Counted from the first letter of the stretch, positions 7,500-16,056 are shown. The stretch: 21,347 nucleotides of DNA from an uncultured Collinsella sp. (GCA_958407465.1 CATYIV010000034.1:1-21347); one strand, 5' to 3'. Translations and numbers: made by a program. Notes: generated by a model from the letters alone, not told the origin.

Positions 7500-8873
7500 C
7501 TACTCGTCGCCGTCGTGCGGGTCCGCAGAGCCCGCACCCGACGCCGCCGGCTTATCTGCCAAGGACTCGGAATCCTTCTTATCGGTTTCGGCCGGAGCGA
7601 TCACGCGAATGAGCGAGATGCGCTGGCCACGCATCGACTGCACCTTAAACTTGTACCCCGCGACCTCAAACACCTCTCCGATGTCGGGTACCGAGTCGCA
7701 AAGCTCCAAAATCCAGCCGGCGATGGTCTCATAATCATCGCTTTCCTCGAGCGGCCAACCAAGCTCAATCGCGTCATCGCACGAAAAACGCCCATCGACG
7801 AGCCACTCGCGGCGCGAAAGGCGCGTGAGGTACTTGTTGTCGGGGTCGAACTCGTCCTCGATCTCGCCGACGATCTCCTCGACGATATCCTCGATGGTGA
7901 TAATGCCGGCCGTGCCGCCGTACTCGTCCACGACCACCACGATCTGGTCGTGCGAGGTCTGCATCTCGGACAGTAGCGGCAGGATGTCCTTGGTGTCGGG
8001 CACAAAGGTGGCGTCGCGCAAAAAGCCGGCGATGGGCTGGTCACCCTTGCCGTCGAGCGCGGGTTGGATCAGGTCCTTGATGTGCGCAATGCCGGCGACG
8101 TTGTCGGGATCCTCGTGATAGACGGGGATGCGGCTGAAGCCGGTCTGGCGCATGGTGGACAACACGTCGGCGACCGTCTCGTCGTCCTCGCACATGGTGG
8201 TGTCCACGCGCGGCACCATGACCTCGCGGGCAACGGTGTCGCCCAAGTCAAAGATCTCGTGGATCATACGCTTTTCCTCGTCGAGCAGGTCGTCCTGCTC
8301 CGAGACCATGTACTTGATCTCTTCTTCCGAGACGTTTTGGCGATCGTCGGCGCTCTTGATGCGCAGGATGCGGGCCAGGCCATCGGAGCAGGCGCCGGTC
8401 AGCCACACGAGCGGACGGGCGATCTTTTGGAAAAACGACAACGGTCCCACGACCTGCTTGGACACGCCCTCGGCATTGGCCAGGCCGATGCGCTTGGGGA
8501 CGAGCTCGCCGATCACGATGGACACGAAGGCGACCGCGACGGTGATGATGACCGGCGCCAGGCCGCGCGCGATGGCGGAGAGCGGCGCGATGCCAAAGCT
8601 CATGAGCCACGTGGCGAGCGGGTCGGACAGACTCGTCGAGGCGACGGCGGACGAGGCGAAGCCCACGAGCGTAATGGCAACCTGGATGGTGGCGAGCAGC
8701 TGGTCGGAGTCGGCAGCCAGCTTAATGGCACGCTCGGCGCACTTGTCGCCTTCCTCGGCCTCGTGCTCCAACACGGCGCGCTTGGCCGTGGTGAGCGCCA
8801 TCTCGGACATAGAGAAGTAGCCGTTGATGAGGGTCAAAACGAGGGTGGTGATAAGGGAGATGGTTATGTCCAT
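7500..8873 (-). CDS. CNNM/CorC-HlyC family membrane protein (probable Mg2+ efflux or homeostasis)
   Basis: A 457-residue protein with the complete CNNM layout. A DUF21/CNNM membrane domain spans about 1-175, including FSMSEMALTTAKR near residue 20 and IGELVPKRI near 121, both conserved in Mg2+-exporting CorB/CorC proteins. A CBS pair follows (about 215-275 and 283-340) with the hallmark VVVDEYGGTAG and EDIVEEIVGEIEDE, then a CorC_HlyC transporter-associated domain (about 350-425). A short acidic, disordered tail ends it. Bacterial members export Mg2+ or protect against Mg2+/Co2+ stress; older annotation calls them hemolysins. The ATG at 8873 fits the first membrane helix, but the nearest SD (GGAGG) is 15 bases away and is held in a hairpin. 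It heads a unit with the CphA-N-domain gene. Confidence 0.9.
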   Translation of the reverse strand: MDITISLITTLVLTLINGYFSMSEMALTTAKRAVLEHEAEEGDKCAERAIKLAADSDQLLATIQVAITLVGFASSAVASTSLSDPLATWLMSFGIAPLSAIARGLAPVIITVAVAFVSIVIGELVPKRIGLANAEGVSKQVVGPLSFFQKIARPLVWLTGACSDGLARILRIKSADDRQNVSEEEIKYMVSEQDDLLDEEKRMIHEIFDLGDTVAREVMVPRVDTTMCEDDETVADVLSTMRQTGFSRIPVYHEDPDNVAGIAHIKDLIQPALDGKGDQPIAGFLRDATFVPDTKDILPLLSEMQTSHDQIVVVVDEYGGTAGIITIEDIVEEIVGEIEDEFDPDNKYLTRLSRREWLVDGRFSCDDAIELGWPLEESDDYETIAGWILELCDSVPDIGEVFEVAGYKFKVQSMRGQRISLIRVIAPAETDKKDSESLADKPAASGAGSADPHDGDE

Positions 8874-8875
8874 CG

Positions 8876-8893
8876 GGAGTTTCTCGAACCTCC
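8876..8893 (-). promoter_or_regulatory. Hairpin covering the only SD of the CNNM/CorC gene
   Basis: On the minus strand GGAGGTT and AAACTCC form a 7-position stem with one mismatch around the loop CGAG. The 5' arm is the only good SD-like sequence, and the hairpin ends two bases before the ATG. Opening the hairpin would still leave the SD 15 bases from the start, so ribosome loading here is unusual. Confidence 0.45.
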
Positions 8894-8983
8894 AAGATTC
8901 GGGACGTCAGGTTAAAACGTTGATGGCGGATACGGCAATTGCACCGGCGCCCAAACGAGAACGCGGGCGCGCAGGCATGGTCG

Positions 8984-9667
8984 CTAGATTACGAAGAGGA
9001 TCACCGCCATGAACTGGAAGATGCTGCCGGCGAGCACCCACAGGTGAAACACGCTGTGCAGATAGCGCACGTTTTTGGCGATATAGAACGGCACGCCCGC
9101 GGTGTAGCACACGCCGCCGACGGCGAGCAGGGCAAGTGCCACGGGGTTGAGCAGCGCAACAAGTTCGGGCAGCTTAAAGACAACGAGCCAGCCCATCAGC
9201 AGGTAGACCAGGCCGCTTACCCAATGCGGCTGGCGCTCGCGTAGGAAGCACTCGAGGGCGATGCCGATGATGGCGATGGCCCATACGGCAAAGAACAGCA
9301 CAGCGCCGCCGTCGTTTGCGAGCGTGATGAGGCAAAACGGCGTATAGCTGCCGGCTATGAGCAGGTAGATGCAGCTGTGGTCGATGATGCGAAACACGCG
9401 CTTGGCGCGCGCGGGCTGAATCGCGTGGTAGAGCGTGGAGGCTAGGTATTCGAGGATAATGCTGACGCCATAGACAATCGCCGCGGCCATATGGGCCGGG
9501 CCTCCGCCGCGCAGGGCGGCGAATACGATCAGGAGCACCAGACCCGCGATACCCAGCAGGCAGCCGACACCATGGGTGACGGAGTTCATGATCTCCTCGC
9601 CCACTGTGTAGTGTGGAACGACCGCGGTCTTGGGTCGCGGCTTAGAACTGTCGCTCGAATCGGACAT
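8984..9667 (-). CDS. trhA: Hemolysin III / TrhA (PAQR-like) membrane protein
   Basis: A 227-residue, seven-helix PAQR-superfamily protein of the hemolysin III group. Conserved motifs are present: GEEIMNSVTHGVG (about 23-35), STLYH (77-81), RIIDHSCIYLLIAGSYTP (about 93-110) and HSVFHLW (204-210). The predicted zinc site His81, Asp96, His204 and His208 is intact. Bacterial TrhA proteins have been linked to membrane-lipid (fluidity) homeostasis; direct hemolytic activity is doubtful. I chose the ATG at 9667 over the in-frame TTG at 9685 because the TTG overlaps the GGAGG SD; the SD-to-ATG gap of 11 bases is rather long. It is transcribed alone, divergent from the alpha/beta hydrolase gene. No clear terminator lies between it and the CNNM/CorC gene, so read-through is possible. 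Confidence 0.9.
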   Translation of the reverse strand: MSDSSDSSKPRPKTAVVPHYTVGEEIMNSVTHGVGCLLGIAGLVLLIVFAALRGGGPAHMAAAIVYGVSIILEYLASTLYHAIQPARAKRVFRIIDHSCIYLLIAGSYTPFCLITLANDGGAVLFFAVWAIAIIGIALECFLRERQPHWVSGLVYLLMGWLVVFKLPELVALLNPVALALLAVGGVCYTAGVPFYIAKNVRYLHSVFHLWVLAGSIFQFMAVILFVI

Positions 9668-9702
9668 GCCGGTTACATCCTCCAACGTAAAGAGTTCTCA
9701 AC

Positions 9703-9732
9703 ACTATATCAAAGCGTCTAGGTACGTGCGAA
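9703..9732 (-). promoter_or_regulatory. Candidate promoter for the trhA-like gene
   Basis: On the minus strand TTCGCA (9732-9727) and TATAGT (9708-9703) are separated by 18 bases, about 35 bases before the chosen start. Both are imperfect. It would be back-to-back with the hydrolase promoter. Confidence 0.4.
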
Positions 9733-9774
9733 ATTTGCACCATACGTGACCCTTTGTTTACCCATTCTTTGCCT

Positions 9775-9788
9775 GTTGACGCATCAAC
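9775..9788. promoter_or_regulatory. Operator copy 1, GTTGACGCATCAAC, over the -35 box
   Basis: An inverted repeat GTTGA-CGCA-TCAAC that covers the -35 hexamer of the hydrolase promoter. A near-identical site lies at 9820-9833; the two agree at 11 of 14 positions and each of the three differences is C to T. Position and duplication argue for a repressor-binding site. Confidence 0.65.
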
Positions 9789-9804
9789 GGCGAACGTCCA
9801 TAAT
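9776..9804 (+). promoter_or_regulatory. Promoter of the alpha/beta hydrolase gene
   Basis: TTGACG (9776-9781) and CATAAT (9799-9804) are separated by exactly 17 bases, a near-consensus housekeeping promoter. Transcription would start near 9811, about 43 bases before the ATG. Two operator-like palindromes bracket it. Confidence 0.75.
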
Positions 9805-9819
9805 GCGCTTGCATTAAAT

Positions 9820-9833
9820 GTTGATGTATTAAC
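9820..9833. promoter_or_regulatory. Operator copy 2, GTTGATGTATTAAC, near the start of transcription
   Basis: A second copy of the palindrome at 9775-9788, 45 bp centre to centre, just downstream of the expected transcription start. The TTGA...TNAA pattern resembles operators of MarR-like dimeric repressors, but the family cannot be fixed from the site alone and no such regulator is encoded in the window. Confidence 0.6.
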
Positions 9834-9853
9834 ATCTTATAGGAGAATACCGC

Positions 9854-10819
9854 ATGGCTCAAAACGCACGTTCCCATCGAAAGCTCAAGATAGCCGGCAT
9901 CGTTGCACTGGTGGTTGTCGTTGCGCTGCTCGGATTTGCCGGCAACTTTCTGTTTGACTTCGCGCTGAATCCCCGCGCGCCATACACCATGAAGATGATG
10001 CAGGATAGCAAGAACGACAAAGAAGGTGAGCAGCCGGATGCCGAGGAAACCGAGGCGCGGGCGTGGTTTAAAGAGAATCGCGAGAGCAGCAGCCTCACCG
10101 CAGATGACGGAACCGAACTTGCCGCTTGGTATTTTGCCGCCTCGGAGAACACCCACGATTACGCCGTCTGCCTGCATGGATATACCAACGAGCCCATCGG
10201 CATGGCCCGATACGCCAAGCGCTTCCACGACCGCGGCATGAACGTGCTCGCGCCTGCCGCCCGCGCCCACGAGCGCTCCGGCGGCGACTATATCGGCATG
10301 GGCTGGCCCGAGCGCCTCGATGTCGTTGCATGGATTGGGCGGATCGTCGCAGCTGACCCCGAGGCGCGCATCCTGGTCTTTGGCGAGTCGATGGGTGCGG
10401 CAACCGCCATGAACGTCGCGGGGGAATCTCTGCCCGCAAACGTGAAATGCATTATCGAGGACTGCGGTTATACGAGTGTTTGGGACGAGTTTTCTCTGCA
10501 GCTCAAGGACGTGTTCGGCCTGCCCAGCTTTCCCTTGCTCGATGTAGCAGACTTGGTGTGCAACGTGCGCGCGGGCTACGACTTTCATAAGGCGAGCAGT
10601 GTGGAGCAACTCAAACACGCGACGGTTCCCATGCTGTTTATCCACGGCGACCAGGACACCTTTGTGCCGTACGACATGCTCGACCAAAACTACGACGCGT
10701 GCGCCAGCAAAGTCAAGCAAAAGCTCACCATCCATGGCGCCACCCACGCCAAGAGCGCGCAAGTTGACCCCGAGCTCTACTGGAACACAGTCAACAACTT
10801 CCTCGACGAGTATTTTTAG
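9854..10819 (+). CDS. Membrane-anchored alpha/beta hydrolase
   Basis: A 321-residue protein with a short basic N terminus, one membrane segment (about 12-32) and an extracytoplasmic alpha/beta-hydrolase domain. The catalytic elements are in order: oxyanion-loop HGY (108-110), nucleophile elbow GESMG with Ser179, acid Asp268 in HGDQDTFVP, and His298 in GATHAKS. This matches the YqkD/BAAT-like group of serine hydrolases; the substrate (lipid, peptide or ester) is unknown. AGGAG sits 8 bases before the ATG. It is a single-gene unit with a strong promoter and two operator sites, so expression is probably induced by a small molecule; this is inferred from the sites only. It converges on the DUF362 gene and ends at a shared terminator. 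Confidence 0.88.
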   Translation: MAQNARSHRKLKIAGIVALVVVVALLGFAGNFLFDFALNPRAPYTMKMMQDSKNDKEGEQPDAEETEARAWFKENRESSSLTADDGTELAAWYFAASENTHDYAVCLHGYTNEPIGMARYAKRFHDRGMNVLAPAARAHERSGGDYIGMGWPERLDVVAWIGRIVAADPEARILVFGESMGAATAMNVAGESLPANVKCIIEDCGYTSVWDEFSLQLKDVFGLPSFPLLDVADLVCNVRAGYDFHKASSVEQLKHATVPMLFIHGDQDTFVPYDMLDQNYDACASKVKQKLTIHGATHAKSAQVDPELYWNTVNNFLDEYF

Positions 10820-10856
10820 GCAAAAAGCAACGTCTGGGGCTTTATCTGACCCCCTA

Positions 10857-10988
10857 TTTTCGAAAGTATGCGGCAAAATCTGGAACTGCCGACCAGACCG
10901 CAGTTTTACCAACAATTTATCAGGGGTTTTGTTGCCAAAAAACGTCGTGTGCTCGGCGGTCTCGAAATTTGCCGCATACTTCCGAAAA
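10857..10988. repeat. Foldback element between convergent genes
   Basis: Inverted arms at 10857-10879 and about 10966-10988 match at all but about two positions and include AGTATGCGGCAAA and its complement. They enclose about 85 bp without a gene. The inner part can pair partly again (GCCGACC near 10888 with GGCGGTC near 10955). It lies 38 bases after the hydrolase stop codon and runs into the terminator. Layout resembles the foldback at the right end of the window; sequence identity between them is limited. Confidence 0.7.
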
Positions 10989-11023
10989 GCCGCCCGTGAG
11001 CGCTGTGCCCACGGGCGGCTTTT
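10985..11023. terminator. Bidirectional intrinsic terminator
   Basis: GCCGCCCGTG (10989-10998) and CACGGGCGGC (11010-11019) form a perfect 10-bp stem around an 11-base loop. It is preceded by AAAA and followed by TTTT, so it should terminate both the hydrolase transcript (plus) and the DUF362 transcript (minus). Confidence 0.92.
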
Positions 11024-11070
11024 GCTCTACTTGCGCCAGAAAAGCGCTTCATTTGTCCAATAACTAGGCG

Positions 11071-12276
11071 CTACTTGACCTCGATGAGCTCATACTCGCT
11101 CGTGCCCAGGCCAATCTTCTCGGCGTGCGCGATGCACACGCGCCAGTCGGTGTCGGGATGCGTGATGCAGAAGGGATCCTTGGCCTGCTCGCCCTCCAGA
11201 TACTCGTGGTTGTGCTCCATCTTGGCCGCGCTATCGGTGAGCTCGGTGTTGGGCAGCGGCTCGGATGCCATGACGGCATCGGCGCAGGCCTGGTCAATGG
11301 CGACCGGGTCGAAGCTCGCGAACATGCCGATATCGTTGACGATAGGCGTGTCGTTTTCGGGATGGCAATCGCAGTTGGGGCTGATGTCCATGGCAAGCGA
11401 GATGTGGAAGCTCGGGCGGCCGTCGACGACGGCCTTCGTATACTCGGCGATCTTGCAGTTGAGCACGTCGGCCGCGGCCTCATAGCCGGGCTTGATGCAG
11501 TCCTGGTTGCATGCCGCAATGCAGCGTCCGCAGCCCACGCAGCGATCGTGGTCGATGGCAGCCACGTGCACCGTGCGAGTGTTGCCGTTGGCAAGCTCGC
11601 GCTCGCGGGTATCGTCAAACGAGATGGCGTTGTGCGCACAGATCTTTTCGCAGGCATGGCAGCCAACGCAGTGCTCGGTCGCGACGTTCGGCTTGCCGGC
11701 GGCATGCTGCTCCATCTTGCCGGCACGGCTGCCGCCTCCCATGCCCAGGTTCTTCATGGCGCCGCCAAAACCGGCCTGCTCATGGCCCTTAAAGTGGGTG
11801 AGGCTGATCACGATATCGGCATCCATGAGCGCCTGACCGATCTTGGCCTCGTGCACGTACTCGCCGCCCTCGACCGGGACGAGCGCCTCGTCGGTGCCCT
11901 TGAGGCCGTCGGCGATGATGATCTGGCAACCCGTGGCATACGGGGTAAAGCCGTTCTGGTAGGCGGTGTCGATGTGCTCGAGCGCGTTTTTGCGGCTACC
12001 GACATAGAGCGTGTTGCAGTCGGTGAGGAAGGGCTTGCCGCCCAGCTCCTTCACCACGTCGGCGACGGCGCGAGCGTAGTTGGGGCGCAAAAAGCTCAGG
12101 TTGCCCAGCTCGCCAAAGTGAATCTTAATGGCGACGAACTTGTTCTCAAAGTCGATCTGCTCAATACCGGCGTGACGGATGAGGCGCTTGAGCTTGTCGA
12201 GCTGGCTCTCGCGAGCATGCGTGCGCAGGTTGGTGAAGTACACCTTAGCGGGTGCTGCGGGTGCAGTTGCGGTCAT
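11071..12276 (-). CDS. DUF362 protein with two 4Fe-4S ferredoxin motifs
   Basis: A 401-residue cytosolic protein. The DUF362 core is visible as AIKIHFGELGN (about 49-59), LRPNYARAV, HFKGHEQAGFGGAMKNLGMG (about 161-180) and the C-terminal FDPVAIDQACADAV. A ferredoxin-type insert carries CVGCHACEKIC (Cys203, 206, 209, 213) and CVGCGRCIAAC (Cys246, 249, 252, 256), enough for two 4Fe-4S clusters; the usual Pro after the fourth Cys is missing in both. The role of the family is not established; electron transfer or a radical/redox reaction in an anaerobe is plausible. The ATG has a GAGGGG SD. It appears to be transcribed alone and ends at the bidirectional terminator. Confidence 0.88.
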   Translation of the reverse strand: MTATAPAAPAKVYFTNLRTHARESQLDKLKRLIRHAGIEQIDFENKFVAIKIHFGELGNLSFLRPNYARAVADVVKELGGKPFLTDCNTLYVGSRKNALEHIDTAYQNGFTPYATGCQIIIADGLKGTDEALVPVEGGEYVHEAKIGQALMDADIVISLTHFKGHEQAGFGGAMKNLGMGGGSRAGKMEQHAAGKPNVATEHCVGCHACEKICAHNAISFDDTRERELANGNTRTVHVAAIDHDRCVGCGRCIAACNQDCIKPGYEAAADVLNCKIAEYTKAVVDGRPSFHISLAMDISPNCDCHPENDTPIVNDIGMFASFDPVAIDQACADAVMASEPLPNTELTDSAAKMEHNHEYLEGEQAKDPFCITHPDTDWRVCIAHAEKIGLGTSEYELIEVK

Positions 12277-12360
12277 AGATATATCCCCTCGGTCTATATG
12301 GCGTTACAGACATAAGAGGATGGTACCAGTTAAAGCAGAGTTAAAGTCAAGTACGACACC

Positions 12361-12389
12361 TAGTCGTTGGGAACGTTCTTAAATGACTA
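12361..12389. repeat. Dispersed palindrome fused to the stop codon of the FtsX-type permease
   Basis: TAGTCGTT (12361-12368) and AATGACTA (12382-12389) pair (one G-T) around GGGAACGTTCTTA. The TAG that ends the permease gene, read on the minus strand, is the outer three bases of the repeat arm. Same family as 3833-3872 and 15870-15900. Confidence 0.75.
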
Positions 12390-15053
12390 CTCTTGGACTT
12401 TGAGGGCTTCGGCCAGACTGACGCGCTTGATGGAGCGCGTGTGCAGCAGCGCCACGACCAGGTAGGTCGCAAAGCCGATTCCTGCGCACGCCGCCATGGA
12501 CCAAGCGGGCACGTAGATCTCGATATTGCCGTTGTAGACGAGCAGCATCGAGCGGAAGATGGCCGTGAGCGAGCCGATGATCACGGGCAGGCTCAGCACG
12601 AGCGACGCCGCCACGCACAGCGTGATCGAGCGGATGTACAGATGCGAGATCTCGCCATCGCGATAGCCAAAGACCTTCATGTAGCTAATCGAACGGGCGC
12701 TGTGGTCGATCACAGCCTTGGTCAGCAGGTACATAAACAGCAGAAAGATGAACACCGCGAGCCCGACCATCATGCCGATCATTTTGCTCATCATGCCGAT
12801 GAACTGGTCGCCCACGGCACGCATGTCGTCGGGCGTGGTGTCGCCGGCAAAGTAACGAGCATCGAGGTTGAGCTTCTCGTCGCTCACATAGCCGTTAAAG
12901 TAGGCGGCGTCGTTGCCGAACAGCTCGTTAAAGTCGTCGATGCTCATATAGACATTCATATCCGACTTAGAGCCCCAAACGCAGTCCTTGCCCACGTACT
13001 CAAAGGAATAATTCTTGCCCTCGTACTTGTCGCGAAGCTTAACCTTCTGACCCTCGCTCCAGCCAAACTTGTCGAGCAAGCCACCGCCAAAGACGACGCG
13101 TCCGTTGCCGACGTTGAGGTCTTTCCAATAGCGCGAATCGGATGAAATGCCGTAGACGGAAATCGTCTCCTCGCCATTTCCATCGCCGCGGTCGTATTGC
13201 AGCTGGTAAACGGCGTATTTCTCGGCCTGTGCGATTGCGCCCGCGCCGTTATCGGTCGTATTGACCGGGTGGATATCGTCGTTGTCAGTGTCGATCTTAG
13301 AGGCCTTGCCGATCAGGTCGATAGTCTCATCGCGGTCGCAGCCGAGAGCGTCGGCAAGGTCATCGAGGCGCGCATAAAGCGCATCCTTCTTGTCCTGGAC
13401 CTTGGCAAGCGCATCCTGCGCTGCGGTCAGGCTCTCGGCAGACGGAGATGCGGTCGCGGCATCGGCTGCCGCCTGCGCCGCATCGGCCGCGTCGTCAAGC
13501 TCGTCATCGGCATCCTGAGCGGCGGAAAGCAGCGCGCCGTCCACCGACTGCAAGCGCTCGAGTGCTGACCACTGCTCGCGCTCCTCGGCAGTGCCCTCGA
13601 GCTCCAGCGGCGCCTTGAGCGTGTACTGGTGCTCGGCGACCAGGCTTGTCTCGAGGTTGTCCGCGTAGTGCGTCATCGTGGGCAGAATCGCCAGGCCAAA
13701 GAGCAGCAGCAGCGAGGCAAACGCAATGCCCACGAAGAGCGTGGCGAAGTTGCCCAGATTGCGCAGGAAGATACGCAGGCGGAAGCGGGAAACAAAGCCC
13801 ATGCGCTCCGGCAGCTGCAGGCCACGCTTGGTACCCGACTTGCCGCTCGCTTCGTGACGAAGAAACTGCAACGGCGTCTTGCCCATCTTGCGAAGCAGAC
13901 CCACCAGCGTGATGAGGATGAGCGCAGCGGCGGGAACCACGGCGCACTTCACAAAGATCCCCCAGCTCCAGTACACCTGGAAGGGAGGCAGGCTGTACGA
14001 ACCGTAATAGAGGCTGCGCATGGGCTCGGTAAAGAACACAACGCCGAGTGCAGTGCCCAAAAGCGCCGCGACCACGCCCACTATGGCGGGAAGTGCCAGG
14101 TAGTGCAGCACGATCTCGCGTCGACGATAGCCGCTGGCGAGCAGCGTGCCGATGATGGCGCTCTCCTCCTCGATGGTGGCGTCGGTAAGGACCACAAAGA
14201 CAAACGCCATGATCACGATGATGATGTCGAGCAACGTCGTCCACATCGTGGAGTCGCCGTCTACGTCGTCGCGCGCATAGCCAATGCCCTGATTGGAATC
14301 GGCGTCGATCAGATCGTCCACGCGCGCATCGGCGTCGGTCAGTGCCTCGACCATATCTTGCTCGGCGTCGATGCGGTCCGCGGTGGGGAGGTCGCGATCG
14401 GTAAAGGTGAAGGAGTAGGTGTAGGCGGGTGCGCCGCCGGCATCTTCGAGCGCGGCAAAGCCGCCATCGGTGACCTCGGCCACGCCGTACGTGATGGTGT
14501 TCACCGTAAAGTCCGAATTGTTGAGGAACAGCGCCTGGCTATCGGGCTGGGTCATGATGCCGCAGATGATGTAGGTGCGGCCCTCAAGCTCAACCTTATC
14601 GCCCACGGCGAGGTCGTTGTTGGTGGCGAAGACACGGTCGATGGCTACCTCATCGTCCGTCTTGGGCTCCCTGCCCTCACAGTAGGACGCGATATCGACC
14701 TTGGTGCGGTGCGCATAGGTGCGCAGCGTGCGCTTGGTGCCGTCGTCGCCGGCGGTCTTTTTGATGATGGCGTCGATGGAGAAATTCTTGTAGAGCGTGA
14801 CGCCGCCGACGTCGTCGGCCGCGTCCTCGGCGGCCTTGAGCTGCTCGTCGGTAGCCTCGAAGGAGGTGGTCACGCGGCCGTCCTCAATCGTGTAGTCGTC
14901 GCGCATGTCGTCGATAAGGCAACCGATGGAATGCGCCGCGAGCAAAAAGCCCGAGGTAAGGGCGATGCTTCCGCACATAAGCAAAAAGATGCCCAGGTAC
15001 TTACCGATATTGCGGCGCAGCTCGCGCGGGAGACGTTTTGCGAGAGGTGTCAT
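12387..15053 (-). CDS. Large FtsX/MacB-type ABC transporter permease
   Basis: An 888-residue permease. An N-terminal membrane helix (about 18-42) is followed by an extracellular region of about 230 residues, a first FtsX core of three helices (about 272-388), a further helix (about 432-457), a second extracellular region, and a second FtsX core (about 735-885). The second extracellular region opens with an Ala/Asp-rich, probably helical stretch (about 505-570). This duplicated FtsX layout is typical of Gram-positive permeases that export lipids or peptides or act in antimicrobial-peptide resistance; the substrate is unknown. I chose the ATG at 15053 (GGCGG nearby), 8 bases after the stop of the ATPase gene; a TTG at 15068 would overlap that gene. 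A repeat palindrome shares its stop codon. Confidence 0.87.
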   Translation of the reverse strand: MTPLAKRLPRELRRNIGKYLGIFLLMCGSIALTSGFLLAAHSIGCLIDDMRDDYTIEDGRVTTSFEATDEQLKAAEDAADDVGGVTLYKNFSIDAIIKKTAGDDGTKRTLRTYAHRTKVDIASYCEGREPKTDDEVAIDRVFATNNDLAVGDKVELEGRTYIICGIMTQPDSQALFLNNSDFTVNTITYGVAEVTDGGFAALEDAGGAPAYTYSFTFTDRDLPTADRIDAEQDMVEALTDADARVDDLIDADSNQGIGYARDDVDGDSTMWTTLLDIIIVIMAFVFVVLTDATIEEESAIIGTLLASGYRRREIVLHYLALPAIVGVVAALLGTALGVVFFTEPMRSLYYGSYSLPPFQVYWSWGIFVKCAVVPAAALILITLVGLLRKMGKTPLQFLRHEASGKSGTKRGLQLPERMGFVSRFRLRIFLRNLGNFATLFVGIAFASLLLLFGLAILPTMTHYADNLETSLVAEHQYTLKAPLELEGTAEEREQWSALERLQSVDGALLSAAQDADDELDDAADAAQAAADAATASPSAESLTAAQDALAKVQDKKDALYARLDDLADALGCDRDETIDLIGKASKIDTDNDDIHPVNTTDNGAGAIAQAEKYAVYQLQYDRGDGNGEETISVYGISSDSRYWKDLNVGNGRVVFGGGLLDKFGWSEGQKVKLRDKYEGKNYSFEYVGKDCVWGSKSDMNVYMSIDDFNELFGNDAAYFNGYVSDEKLNLDARYFAGDTTPDDMRAVGDQFIGMMSKMIGMMVGLAVFIFLLFMYLLTKAVIDHSARSISYMKVFGYRDGEISHLYIRSITLCVAASLVLSLPVIIGSLTAIFRSMLLVYNGNIEIYVPAWSMAACAGIGFATYLVVALLHTRSIKRVSLAEALKVQE

Positions 15054-15061
15054 GGCGCCGC

Positions 15062-15775
<714 letters not shown>

Positions 15776-15869
15776 GGTATCCCCCGTTGTTAGCCTCGTA
15801 CTACTTTATGAACGTAATAGTAAACCTTGGCGAACTATTTTGGGGCGAGAGTGGGGATTTGTTTCAAGA

Positions 15870-16050
15870 CTAGTCATTGGGGACGTTCTTAAATGACTAG
15901 CTGTTGGGGACACTCTTTCGCCACCCGGCAGTTAGGGACGTTCCCTTTCTGCCGGCAGCTGGGGACAGTCCTTAGCAAGCCGGCGGTTCGGCAAAGACTG
16001 TCCCCAATGACTAGTCGTTTAAGTCTGTCCCCAATGAGTACCCAATGACT
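15870..16050. repeat. Array of 'GGGGAC' repeat units and nested palindromes
   Basis: The spacer between two ABC operons contains about six variants of a unit like TTGGGGACRYTCYTT: four on the plus strand (near 15877, 15904, 15932, 15958) and two on the minus strand (ending near 16008 and 16033). They build at least three perfect palindromes: CTAGTCATT/AATGACTAG (15870-15900), CCGGCAG/CTGCCGG (15925-15955) and GGGGACAGTC/GACTGTCCCC (15961-16005). Single copies occur at 3833 and 12361. The units are irregular, inverted and have no equal-length spacers, so this is not CRISPR. The rest of 15776-16056 is the upstream region of the MacB-type ATPase gene. Confidence 0.85.
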
Positions 16051-16056
16051 AGGTGG

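Noticed and set aside
6342..7976. 544-codon open frame on the plus strand
   Set aside because: It crosses three recognised minus-strand genes and a promoter region; composition is typical of a shadow frame.
10836..10859. Terminator just after the hydrolase stop (GGGG...CCCC then TATTTT)
   Set aside because: The stem is only four base pairs with a long loop; the strong terminator at 10985-11023 is a better candidate.
9758..10915. 385-codon open frame antisense to the alpha/beta hydrolase
   Set aside because: It spans the hydrolase promoter and operators and part of a foldback; the plus-strand protein has a complete catalytic triad.
12335..12360. Promoter for the DUF362 gene (TTGACT on the minus strand)
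   Set aside because: The nearest -10 candidate (TACCAT) is 19 bases away and weak, so I could not support it.
15870..16050. Possible CRISPR array
   Set aside because: Units are short, divergent and in both orientations, with unequal spacing; no cas genes are in the window.
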